Virus record (IMG/VR): IMGVR_UViG_3300038309_000019
Span: 1 to 39,191 of that record
Length of the DNA: 39,191 nucleotides
Source of the DNA: a virus
Strand: one strand, 5' to 3'
Under the pieces are notes generated by a model. The model did not search any database, was not told the origin of the DNA, and was given only the letters and a program-made list of their open reading frames with translations. The number at the start of each line of letters is the position of its first letter. Position 1 is the first letter of the stretch. The translations under genes were made by a program, and so were the position numbers. This document shows positions 23,556 through 31,352 of this stretch, piece after piece.

Positions 23556-23895
23556 TTCTCCGTACATCAATATGTACACGATCAGGATTTGAGTAGAGCC
23601 CAATGCCGTACTTATCTGGATATTTAGTATCTAGGTAGTTGTATACAGTTTGGGCATCTGCACCACTAACCACAACATCAGCTGCAATCCCTTTGGTATG
23701 CATACTGTTCTTAGCCCCACCAACAGATTTATTATGGTTATCACATCTACAACCAGAATTGATCGTAACTGCCACATTAAAATGGGCACGTAGATCTTCT
23801 AGAACCTCCAGTAGTTCGACATCTACTGCTTCAAATCCACAGCCACAACTACAGGCAAATTCATACCTACTAAAATTTGTACTAATATCTCCCAT
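23539..23895 (-). CDS. Peptidase M15 endolysin
   Basis: A 118-aa zinc D-Ala-D-Ala-carboxypeptidase-type enzyme that would cut peptidoglycan cross-links. Ligands are H66 and D73 (SMHTKGIAADV) and H108 (RVHIDVR). The N-terminal FSRYEFACSCGCGFEAVD segment and INSGCRCDNHNKSVGG loop are typical of phage M15A proteins. It ends the minus-strand unit, downstream of spanin and holin candidates. No signal peptide is visible, so a holin is needed. Confidence 0.87.
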   Translation of the reverse strand: MGDISTNFSRYEFACSCGCGFEAVDVELLEVLEDLRAHFNVAVTINSGCRCDNHNKSVGGAKNSMHTKGIAADVVVSGADAQTVYNYLDTKYPDKYGIGLYSNPDRVHIDVRRSKARW

Positions 23896-23903
23896 AATCT
23901 CTC

Positions 23904-24383
23904 CTAACTTTTTGTAGATACTCTGAATAGGTCAATTACCCATCGACTTTCTTCATAATTTCCAGTAAAAGCATAGAATTCAATCATCTCAAGCAGTAGC
24001 TTGTATTCTGTACTTTTTGGAAGTCTATTGATAGCCTCCATAAGCTTTGCCGATGGACGTCCTGTTTGAGGAATTCCAATTACTTGCTCGATCTTAGAGA
24101 TAGCTTTTTTCTTCCCATGTTTTGTAGCAAAATTAAGAAGAGCCCATCGGATAGTTGGATTATCTAGTAGATCAAGTTTTAAATGGAAGAAGAAGAATAC
24201 CATATAGAAGTTAATAGCTGCTTGTTGAACAACTAATTGACTCTCCCCATTTTCAAGCATTTTCCAGCCTTCCCATTTGCTAAAGTATTTTTTAGCAATC
24301 CCACAATATGTACCGTCATAATTTACTGAAAATACATCTAAAGCCTTAATATCATTTGATAATGATCCATATAGAAAATCCAT
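23904..24383 (-). CDS. GH108/peptidoglycan-binding-like lysis protein (tentative)
   Basis: A 159-aa helical protein. Layout resembles glycosyl hydrolase 108 plus its C-terminal peptidoglycan-binding part: YDGTYCGIAKKYF near residues 22-34, an aromatic VVFFFFHLKLD helix, then NFATKHGKKKAISKIEQVIGIPQTGRPSAKLMEAIN, and an R-x2-I-x-L end. The usual EGG(Y) catalytic Glu near the N-terminus is not apparent, so activity is doubtful. It lies next to the M15 endolysin, which supports a cell-wall role. The assignment is by pattern only. Confidence 0.45.
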   Translation of the reverse strand: MDFLYGSLSNDIKALDVFSVNYDGTYCGIAKKYFSKWEGWKMLENGESQLVVQQAAINFYMVFFFFHLKLDLLDNPTIRWALLNFATKHGKKKAISKIEQVIGIPQTGRPSAKLMEAINRLPKSTEYKLLLEMIEFYAFTGNYEESRWVIDLFRVSTKS

Positions 24384-24405
24384 AAATATCCTTTTAACTT
24401 CTTAC

Positions 24406-24900
24406 TTATTCTACTGTTAAGAATCCATGCAGAGTTGCATTCATTTTAAACCCAGTAGCTGATAGGTCATCTTGGACTCTAAATACAAAAGAGTCTTTAA
24501 TTTCAAATGGGCGTCCAGTCGATGCTATATTAGCACTCCACGTTGCAACAAATTGGCGTTCAGTCTTCCCTAAGGCTTCTGTACCTTCGATATGGTGAAA
24601 CATCATAATAAAATCTAAGGTTGTTTTAATAGTAGCAATCGTCACACCATCAATAATTACAGCAATACCATTTGTCAGTGGTGGTTGTGCGGCAAAATTG
24701 GCATCACTGAATGCAGTGGTGTCCTCAAGGTAAGTAGCAACTTCTCCAATATGTAATTTAAAACCACTAGGTACATTGTATGCAAAATCTACTGGAGTTA
24801 CTGATCCATCAACTCCCATATCAAAGCTATCTCCAGAGTCTAGAAGATATGTTGATATGGCCCGATTTGATGGAATAAATGTATTCATATAGTTAGGCAT
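24406..24900 (-). CDS. Beta-rich putative virion protein, paralogue 1 (164 aa)
   Basis: A 164-aa protein without transmembrane segments and a clear paralogue of the adjacent 24909 gene: both share MGV-x-GSVTPVDF, a central LTNG-x2-VIIDG and a C-terminal IKDS...R-x-QDDLSA block at equal spacing. Alternating hydrophobic strands suggest a jelly-roll-type fold, as in phage surface or decoration proteins. It lies between lysis and spanin genes. Function is inferred only from composition and location. Confidence 0.7.
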   Translation of the reverse strand: MPNYMNTFIPSNRAISTYLLDSGDSFDMGVDGSVTPVDFAYNVPSGFKLHIGEVATYLEDTTAFSDANFAAQPPLTNGIAVIIDGVTIATIKTTLDFIMMFHHIEGTEALGKTERQFVATWSANIASTGRPFEIKDSFVFRVQDDLSATGFKMNATLHGFLTVE

Positions 24901-24908
24901 GGTAATCC

Positions 24909-25406
24909 TTATTTAGCAATACGCTTAGTACCATGAAGCACGGCATAGAATTTAATACCAGCAGCCGAGAGATCATCCTGAATTCTTAATGTGATACTAT
25001 CTTTAATACATAAAGGTTTAGCTACAGTTCCTGCATTTGCATTCCAAATTGCAACCATTTGTCTTGTAAGCTTTCCTAAAACTTCTGTAGATGTTACCTC
25101 GTGCATAAACATAATTACATCTAGATTCGTTTTAAAGGTAGCAGCCACATTACCATCAATGATTACATCAACCCCATTTGTTAAGGCGGGGAGATTCAAA
25201 AATGTGGTATCATTGAAAGCAGTACCGGCTTCCATATACAAACTAATCTCACCTATTAGAATATCATATCCAGCTGGAGCTGATACAGTGAAATCTACTG
25301 GAGTTACTGAGCCATTAACTCCCATATCAATGCTAGAAGCTCCATCAGCAAAATAAGATAGAAAATAATCTTTTACGGTTATAGCCGTGTCTTTAAATTT
25401 AGCCAT
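24909..25406 (-). CDS. Beta-rich putative virion protein, paralogue 2 (165 aa)
   Basis: A 165-aa paralogue of the preceding-coordinate gene, with nearly identical length and the same conserved blocks (residues about 27-37, 75-90 and 133-150). N- and C-terminal ends differ most, and overall identity is moderate, so this is an old duplication. AAGGAT-type ribosome site upstream. Likely a structural or receptor-contact protein; no enzymatic motif is visible. Confidence 0.7.
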   Translation of the reverse strand: MAKFKDTAITVKDYFLSYFADGASSIDMGVNGSVTPVDFTVSAPAGYDILIGEISLYMEAGTAFNDTTFLNLPALTNGVDVIIDGNVAATFKTNLDVIMFMHEVTSTEVLGKLTRQMVAIWNANAGTVAKPLCIKDSITLRIQDDLSAAGIKFYAVLHGTKRIAK

Positions 25407-25415
25407 AGGTATCCT

Positions 25416-25646
25416 TTATTGGCAGACTTTTGCGTCTTCTTTGTATTGTTGAATACAACGATACATCTCTTCAACAATAGAACTTGCATTCATATCATTC
25501 AACTGATCCCTAGAGGCACATTTTGTTTTTGGTACATAACATTTTTGTGGGATCTTCACTTCGTATGGGACTTTAACATATTCTTTAGTCGTACAACCAC
25601 TAAAGCCCAAGATAACGAATAGAGTCAATAGTATGGAATACTTCAT
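25416..25646 (-). CDS. o-spanin-like outer-membrane lipoprotein (Rz1-type)
   Basis: A 76-aa lipoprotein. A short signal peptide (MKYSILLTLFVILG) ends in the lipobox-like FSG-C, giving an acylated Cys at residue 18. The mature part is short and contains four further Cys, including one near the end. Start 25646 is chosen for AAGGAAG six bases upstream; in-frame ATG 25667 lacks a site. It overlaps the i-spanin gene by 47 bases in another frame, the classical Rz/Rz1 arrangement. It would bridge to the i-spanin and fuse membranes at lysis. Confidence 0.75.
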   Translation of the reverse strand: MKYSILLTLFVILGFSGCTTKEYVKVPYEVKIPQKCYVPKTKCASRDQLNDMNASSIVEEMYRCIQQYKEDAKVCQ

Positions 25647-25956
25647 TACATTCTTCCTTAGTAACATTACGTTCTACAAATACAGGGACCTCTTTAATAC
25701 GATCCCGTACATCATATACTGTAATAGTTTTACGCTCTTTTAGGCGTTTTTCGTAGTCAACAGCCATAGCCTCTACTGTTTCATTTTGGATTTCAATTTG
25801 TTGTTCACAGAGGAGCTGCTCTGCTTTTACTCTTGCATTATCTGTAAGCATTAATTCTAGTTTTTCTTTATTCTCACTATATAGATAGCCAATAGTGAGA
25901 TTAATAAAAAATGATATTAAAGCTAAAGCTGCAAACATTTTTCCAAAAATCGTCAT
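25600..25956 (-). CDS. i-spanin-like inner-membrane protein (Rz-type)
   Basis: A 118-aa protein with one N-terminal transmembrane segment (about 8-26) and a long charged, coiled-coil periplasmic part, ending in EVPVFVERN and a short C-terminal segment for contact with the lipoprotein partner. AAAGGAG precedes ATG 25956. The overlap with the lipoprotein gene and position next to a holin candidate support the spanin call. Confidence 0.75.
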   Translation of the reverse strand: MTIFGKMFAALALISFFINLTIGYLYSENKEKLELMLTDNARVKAEQLLCEQQIEIQNETVEAMAVDYEKRLKERKTITVYDVRDRIKEVPVFVERNVTKEECNEVFHTIDSIRYLGL

Positions 25957-25970
25957 TAAAGCTCCTTTAG

Positions 25971-26177
25971 TTACCCAGTGTTCTTTGGGGTTGTAGCAAA
26001 GTGTCCTATAATAAGTGCACTAAATGTAGCTGATGCTGTACCTATGATTCCACTTAGATCAGATACGCTAATCCCATAGAGCTTAAGTCCAACAGCACTC
26101 AATGGCATTATGCACATCATTAGGAAAGATGCAAGTACATACCTACGGCGCTCCTTCAATTTATCTTCGATAGTCAT
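25971..26177 (-). CDS. Two-TM holin candidate, 68 aa
   Basis: A 68-aa protein with a charged N-terminus (EDKLKERRR), hydrophobic helices at about 13-34 and 41-61, and a short polar C-terminus, matching class II holin topology. AAGGAG lies five bases before ATG 26177. It sits directly upstream of the spanin pair and in the endolysin operon. Other membrane proteins in this region are alternatives for the holin. Confidence 0.55.
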   Translation of the reverse strand: MTIEDKLKERRRYVLASFLMMCIMPLSAVGLKLYGISVSDLSGIIGTASATFSALIIGHFATTPKNTG

Positions 26178-26186
26178 ACTATCTCC

Positions 26187-26576
26187 TTAGCGTTCTAGAT
26201 CCTTACGCATACTATTCACCAGTGATGTAAGTGATTGTACAGCATCCAGTGTTGCCTGATTAAGGTGCTTATTCTCTTTAAGATCTAGGTCAAATTGTTT
26301 CAGCCGTAAATCAAAAAGTTCCTTGGATACAAATTTCTTCTCAGCAGTATCAAGATCTAGAGCTTGACGCAAACGAGCCTCATAATCAGAGTCTTTATCT
26401 CTCATTTCATCAATTCGCTTCCACATAGTAGATCTTTCTTCCTTTATGTCCTCTTTGAGTTCTGCTACCGTTTTAGCATTAGCAATACCCTGATATTTTA
26501 TTGCGGACCATGCAGCAACCACTGTAACCACACCTCCAACAATAAAGAAAGCATCCTTTAATAATTCCATATCCAC
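26187..26576 (-). CDS. Membrane-anchored coiled-coil protein, 129 aa
   Basis: A 129-aa protein with one N-terminal transmembrane helix (about 8-27) followed by about 95 highly charged helical residues, probably coiled coil. GTG 26576 is preferred because AAGGAG lies five bases upstream; ATG 26570 is the alternative. It could be a lysis regulator (antiholin-like) or a membrane-tethered accessory. The 81-base gap upstream (26577-26657) shows no clear promoter. Confidence 0.6.
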   Translation of the reverse strand: MDMELLKDAFFIVGGVVTVVAAWSAIKYQGIANAKTVAELKEDIKEERSTMWKRIDEMRDKDSDYEARLRQALDLDTAEKKFVSKELFDLRLKQFDLDLKENKHLNQATLDAVQSLTSLVNSMRKDLER

Positions 26577-26657
26577 CGTATCTCCTTGAATTTTTAATGT
26601 GGTGTAAGCAAAAGCATCTATATACTCTAACTATTTTATTTTTGTAGGTTCTTTAGG

Positions 26658-26981
26658 CTACATCCTAAGTTTTTCATCTGCCTCATGAGCACCCTTACAA
26701 TGATCCTTATGATCAAATAGCCAGTTGAGAAACTTGCAACAGAGAGTAGCACACTTGGACCCTTCCTCACGTTTCCTGCCAATGATATCACTAATCGTAA
26801 TATCAGGGTTATACCCTAATGCTGCTGACCACAATTGGTCATGAGCGATTCCAAGATTACGAAGATAATATGTAGATTGCATACGACCTTGTACGATTTG
26901 GAATATACCCCATAGCAACAATACTGGCATAACACATAAGGTGATAAGCCATGTCATAACTGTCATTATAAGCATCCTCAC
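26658..26981 (-). CDS. Membrane protein with Cys-rich C-terminus, 107 aa
   Basis: A 107-aa protein with one strong N-terminal hydrophobic helix (about 4-30), then ALGYNPDITISDIIGRK and a cysteine cluster C77, C81, C82 and C94 around a FLNWLFDHKDHCK segment. GTG 26981 overlaps the upstream stop as GTGA. Similar N-P-D/E-x-T-I-S arrangements occur in uncharacterised phage membrane proteins near tail or lysis genes. Function unknown. Confidence 0.6.
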   Translation of the reverse strand: MRMLIMTVMTWLITLCVMPVLLLWGIFQIVQGRMQSTYYLRNLGIAHDQLWSAALGYNPDITISDIIGRKREEGSKCATLCCKFLNWLFDHKDHCKGAHEADEKLRM

Positions 26982-27346
26982 GCAAACACTCCAATGCGTT
27001 CAGGACGCATGTACTGTCGAACTACTCCGTCTTCATCGGTGTATTCGACTGGAACATCATACGGATAGACTAATTTGTATTTAGCAAGCGCAACAGGATC
27101 GGCAAACATTTCGTCGTATGTTCCGAGTGATTTGATTGAAGTCATGGAAGCGATAAGTGCTTCACCGTCGGCAGTGACGCGGGATAGTGCAAGCGATCCG
27201 TTTTCGTTCTTGACGATAGGAGTATGCCACACCGTGAAGGTTTTCTCGCCAGTCACTTCGTCGGTAACGATGTATTGGGGAGCTACCTGCTCCAACTCTG
27301 CGATAAGTGCTGGAATGTTCGGTGCGAACGTGATTAAGTCTTTCAT
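26978..27346 (-). CDS. Hypothetical protein, 122 aa, atypical composition
   Basis: A soluble 122-aa protein, not recognised, with a VTADGEALIASM centre and an acidic, proline-containing C-terminal third. Its DNA is visibly more GC- and CpG-rich than the flanking genes, a sign of separate origin. The start overlaps the upstream stop (TAATG). It lies directly after the fibre-tip gene, so a tail-fibre accessory or chaperone role is possible but unproven. Confidence 0.65.
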   Translation of the reverse strand: MKDLITFAPNIPALIAELEQVAPQYIVTDEVTGEKTFTVWHTPIVKNENGSLALSRVTADGEALIASMTSIKSLGTYDEMFADPVALAKYKLVYPYDVPVEYTDEDGVVRQYMRPERIGVFA

Positions 27347-27723
27347 TATTTAATCCTGTATTGGAAAGTAATAGATACAAGCTCAAGTGTATCTAGTGAT
27401 GGTGTTCCGGTAATAACAGCACCATCTATACCTGTACCTGCCAAAATTCTCCAACCATTGCCACGTCTATCCGAACCAGTACCACCTAAATCTCCCGTTA
27501 AGGTAAGATTTGAGGGAATAGGTAATGTAGCATATAACGTAGATAATGAAGAAGCAACAGTTGGTGTAATTGCTACTGCTCCAGATACCGTAACTACATT
27601 CCCAATTTTGGTGTACGTCCATTCACCATATGTAGCAACATTAGACGCAGTGATATTCGTGTCATTAGTAAGTATAGGAGTATAAGTCCCACTGTAAATA
27701 TCTTTTATACTAGGAAAGTTCAT
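27346..27723 (-). CDS. Tail-fibre tip-like protein, 125 aa
   Basis: The protein matches the C-terminal head module seen in many tail fibres: SGTYTPILTNDTNITASN...YTKIGNVVTVSGAVAITP, a glycine-rich middle, and a final ITFQYRIK strand. Here it is a separate gene following the long fibre, suggesting a detachable distal receptor-binding tip. ATG 27723 is preferred because GGAGG lies five bases upstream; ATG 27735 is the longer option. Confidence 0.7.
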   Translation of the reverse strand: MNFPSIKDIYSGTYTPILTNDTNITASNVATYGEWTYTKIGNVVTVSGAVAITPTVASSLSTLYATLPIPSNLTLTGDLGGTGSDRRGNGWRILAGTGIDGAVITGTPSLDTLELVSITFQYRIK

Positions 27724-27724
27724 T

Positions 27725-30235
27725 TTAGCCTCCATGTACTAATAGAATTTCTTCATCGGTAAGTGCTCTAGGATACCACTTGTCACTGATGAATTGCGCA
27801 GGTAGCCTTGATGATGTAACATCAGTTCTTACAGCACCTAGATTTACTGCGGTAGTATCGTCAATAACTGGCAAGTTTGTTGACACGGCTTTGGTTCCAA
27901 TTTTAGACCCTTGAAGAAATGTCTCTATTTGTCCAGACGTATATCGCAATGCTACTTTCATTACTTGTCCACTTAAATCAGGAATAGTTGAAATCCCAGA
28001 TTCAACCACACTACTCTGAACATACCGCACTACCAAATCACCTGCTGAGTTGAAATAAAGCCCAAACGAACTTGCGCTATCAGTATAAGTATTCATTACA
28101 TATCTTACTGCCCCTGTAGCAGTAAACTCTGGCACAAACTCCACAAGATACGTTGCACCATTAGTCAGGTCTGGAACATTGCCGTATGCCGGGTAGTAAA
28201 GGTTCATCGACAGGCGTGTAGCACTTGCGGAAGTTGTTACGTCAGCTAGGCGTGTTGCTGCGGCTGTAGTGGTTGGGATATAGCTTGTTGGGTAGTAGCC
28301 TTCTTCAACTTGGAATCCCCAAGCATAAGTATACCCAGTAAGCGTCACATCTAGAGATGTCGATAACGTGGCGGGTCTAATAAGCACCCTAGCAAATACA
28401 TTCCCGCTGTCGTTGTCTGTTACTTGAGTTGATATTCTAAACCAACCATTAGCCAGAGGTTCAACTTTAGCTACACCACTAGAATCGCCAGTGATGACTT
28501 CATTATCAAAATCGAAATAAACGGTGTGGGATACTGCTGTTGTTCCGCCTGTTACTCTAAACTCCAGTTGGCAGTATTGCGAAGTACCTTTTTTAAGATG
28601 CGCAGACATAGTATACGTAGTAGTCCCACTTGAAATTGCAGCATCATCTGAATATCTATATTCGGTGGACGCATTATCTATATCTTCTACTTTATCTGCC
28701 GTAATAGTACCATCTGGAGCTGCTACAGCATTTGGTGTTATTGTCGCTGTTCCAGTCCAATAAGTGTTATTTTCAAGATCACTAGAGTTCGGCAGTAAAT
28801 TCGTCCGCTCCTCCTCAACCAGCAGCTTAGGCGGTGCTGTCAGATTAGCAGGATTGTAGCTCATACGGGCTACGTCGATATCAGCTGTTTGCAGAGTACC
28901 AGTTGCATCGTAATAAGTACCAGTGGTTCCCCGTGATGTGAATGTTACATCGCTGGGAATGTATGGTGTTGGGAACGTTGATTCTTCTAGCTGCGCGCCC
29001 CATGCTATAACATTTCCAGAAAAACCAGAAATAGAACCACCAAGGCGTAACTGTGTATTAGTTTGCCCTGTATTATTAAGCGTCAATGCAGCAGAAATTC
29101 TATACCAACCATTTTTAAGTTTTTCTACTTTTGCCGTACCTGTATCATTTCTAGTGAATGATTCTGTACTAAACTCAAAATAGTGTGATTGGTCTTGAGT
29201 AGTTCCACCTATCGCAACAAGTCGAAGATTTACATATCCTGAAGTACCCTCTTTTGCAAATACGCTAGACGTAAAAGTTTGTCCGCTATCAGTTACAGAA
29301 TACACATACTGAACGACATCTGTTTGATCTATTCCTTCAATAGCATCAGCGGTAAATGAACCGTCGGGTGCGGTATCTACATTTGCGTAAGTTGTTGCAC
29401 CACTCTGTACCCACTCCTGAAAATCCTCACTATACGTCACAAGATTCGTACTACCAACAGCATTCACAAGTCCATTCTCTCCAAAAGCACCAGTGCCGTC
29501 AGCAGGAGCGGTTTTCCAGTTACCGTAACGGTCTATATAGTTTAGGTCACTAGGTTGGTCGAACGTTACGCTGCCAGTACCCTTGAACTCGAAGCCGTTC
29601 TGTAGGTCAAGGCTTGATAAAGGTTGCGTGATTCTACCGATAGCACCAGATTGGAGTGATAATGACATTGCTGCATCATTATCCGTAAAAGCATTGGTAT
29701 CACCATTACTTTCGTATAGGGATTTAATATCTGCTGCTGTTAGGCTATTACTTACCATAGCATATACAGATCCTGTCCATCTATACGTACTCGTATCACC
29801 ACCACTTGTTTCATCGGCAACTACAATATAAATTTTACTAGTTTCACCAGTTACTGGAAGGGAAGCATAAGTAGCTACCTCAATAACATCATCAACATAG
29901 CTAGGTAATTGAGCGGATGGTACTAGTCCAGAGGAATCCAAAGATGCATAACCATTGGCTACACCTTTATTTATAGCATCCTCTTTAAGATCTAATGCTG
30001 TCTGCTGTGCTGTAGATACTGGTTTATCAGCATCACTAGTATTATCTACATTCCCAAGCCCAACCTGAACAGATGTTACAGCATGAGGATTTGTTTGATC
30101 AGCCTCATGGGTAATGCGGGCATTATCTACAGCATCAATACCAGTTTGGATCTTATCTAGATTGTTATCATGATCAGTTGATGAGAGTGGGAATAGTACA
30201 TCCGATCTCTTTAGGAGATTTAAGTTATATGCCAT
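27725..30235 (-). CDS. Tail fibre with two carbohydrate-binding-like modules and a LamG-like end
   Basis: An 836-aa probable receptor-binding fibre. Residues 40-90 have the fibre-shaft pattern (NPHAVTSVQVGLGNVDNTSDADKP). Residues 264-428 and 479-656 are two copies of one beta-sandwich module: NLL/VxxSxDxxxx(W), APDGxxTAD, a central Y-x-L strand, LxNGWxRIS, AWGxQxEE and Y/TPTxYIP. Residues about 675-836 form a LamG/concanavalin-like domain ending WYPRALTDEEI. It would bind cell-surface polysaccharide. Local GC-rich stretches (around 28140-28300, 28800-29000 and 29450-29620) suggest mosaic exchange. Confidence 0.8.
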   Translation of the reverse strand: MAYNLNLLKRSDVLFPLSSTDHDNNLDKIQTGIDAVDNARITHEADQTNPHAVTSVQVGLGNVDNTSDADKPVSTAQQTALDLKEDAINKGVANGYASLDSSGLVPSAQLPSYVDDVIEVATYASLPVTGETSKIYIVVADETSGGDTSTYRWTGSVYAMVSNSLTAADIKSLYESNGDTNAFTDNDAAMSLSLQSGAIGRITQPLSSLDLQNGFEFKGTGSVTFDQPSDLNYIDRYGNWKTAPADGTGAFGENGLVNAVGSTNLVTYSEDFQEWVQSGATTYANVDTAPDGSFTADAIEGIDQTDVVQYVYSVTDSGQTFTSSVFAKEGTSGYVNLRLVAIGGTTQDQSHYFEFSTESFTRNDTGTAKVEKLKNGWYRISAALTLNNTGQTNTQLRLGGSISGFSGNVIAWGAQLEESTFPTPYIPSDVTFTSRGTTGTYYDATGTLQTADIDVARMSYNPANLTAPPKLLVEEERTNLLPNSSDLENNTYWTGTATITPNAVAAPDGTITADKVEDIDNASTEYRYSDDAAISSGTTTYTMSAHLKKGTSQYCQLEFRVTGGTTAVSHTVYFDFDNEVITGDSSGVAKVEPLANGWFRISTQVTDNDSGNVFARVLIRPATLSTSLDVTLTGYTYAWGFQVEEGYYPTSYIPTTTAAATRLADVTTSASATRLSMNLYYPAYGNVPDLTNGATYLVEFVPEFTATGAVRYVMNTYTDSASSFGLYFNSAGDLVVRYVQSSVVESGISTIPDLSGQVMKVALRYTSGQIETFLQGSKIGTKAVSTNLPVIDDTTAVNLGAVRTDVTSSRLPAQFISDKWYPRALTDEEILLVHGG

Positions 30236-30254
30236 TTAAGCTTCCTTCCAAAGT

Positions 30255-31352
30255 TTAATAACTACTGAAACCAGTAATCGTCCATGTGTGCGCTCTAAGA
30301 TACTGAGCTACCTCACCAATATAGGCGCTATTTACATTTTTCACCCTAAGTAAATCACCGATAATTTCAATTTGTACTCTAACTTGAATATATCCGTAAC
30401 CGACATAGTAACCAACAAAAGACATCCAAGGTACGGTAATATCAGCTTTATTTAAAATAAAGCTATAACTATTATGACTTCCATCAAAATTTACATTAAC
30501 AATCAACATTTGAATATTTGACGGTATTGTGTATATGTCATAAATCCTCTGGGACCCTATTGAAAACCACATTTCACTATCGGTATAGTGTTTTACAAAC
30601 GGTGTTCCTTTCTGACATACAAATAGCGTAGATGATGTATCTAATATTTTCTTAGTTCCGTTATATATAACAAAATCGCTATTACCAAACTCATCTCTAT
30701 TAGCAGATAGTGTATAACCGCTAAAACCTGTTGCTGAGTTAATTAATTGTAATTCAGTACCATCAGCACTAAAAAAAGTGGTGTCATCATTATTTATTTT
30801 ATTTGATAGATACAGAATACTGCTAAGGTCTGTACCACCTACAGTAAATGTGTTACTATCTATAAATACTTCACCACTATGTGTATTTCCTATAATCTCA
30901 CCATGTACAGTAAAATTATATACAATAATCTTAGCAGAGGTAATACTAGAATATACCCCATTTCCTATTACACCAATATTATATCCTGGTGTAATTTGGG
31001 CATCTACAGTGGCTATAGAATACGCAGGACTCCATATCATAGGCATATAGATATAAGTACTGGATCCCCAATTGTTTATTGGAATTGGTGCATCATTGAC
31101 TAATATTTGAAATGCTAGTGAATCTGGATGGCTTAGGATTTCCGTTATAAAAGCAGAGGGAAATTCACAGTACCAAAAATCAGAATATTGAATATTAGTT
31201 GCTTCATAAACTTTTGCTGATAATAATTCGCTTTTACTATGAAATAGGGTGGTAGATATAGGATCACCCTTCATAACTGATAGATCCTGTGCATCACTAG
31301 TTACATGTAAAATAGTATCTGATACTGTATCATTACCGATATATAAACTCAT
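30255..31352 (-). CDS. Tail protein following J, 365 aa
   Basis: A beta-rich 365-aa protein. Its N-terminus (MSLYIGNDT...ILHVTSDAQDLSVMKGD, then FHSK) resembles proteins encoded just after J in lambda-like marine phages. The rest shows many alternating strands and no catalytic motif. It begins on an ATGA overlap with the J-like gene. Probably a baseplate or side-fibre component; exact role unknown. Confidence 0.65.
   Translation of the reverse strand: MSLYIGNDTVSDTILHVTSDAQDLSVMKGDPISTTLFHSKSELLSAKVYEATNIQYSDFWYCEFPSAFITEILSHPDSLAFQILVNDAPIPINNWGSSTYIYMPMIWSPAYSIATVDAQITPGYNIGVIGNGVYSSITSAKIIVYNFTVHGEIIGNTHSGEVFIDSNTFTVGGTDLSSILYLSNKINNDDTTFFSADGTELQLINSATGFSGYTLSANRDEFGNSDFVIYNGTKKILDTSSTLFVCQKGTPFVKHYTDSEMWFSIGSQRIYDIYTIPSNIQMLIVNVNFDGSHNSYSFILNKADITVPWMSFVGYYVGYGYIQVRVQIEIIGDLLRVKNVNSAYIGEVAQYLRAHTWTITGFSSY

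Noticed and set aside
26577-26657. Possible internal promoter for the lysis genes on the minus strand
   Set aside because: The AT-rich gap contains TATATAG-like sequence but no TATAAT, no TG extension and no -35, unlike the three plus-strand promoters.
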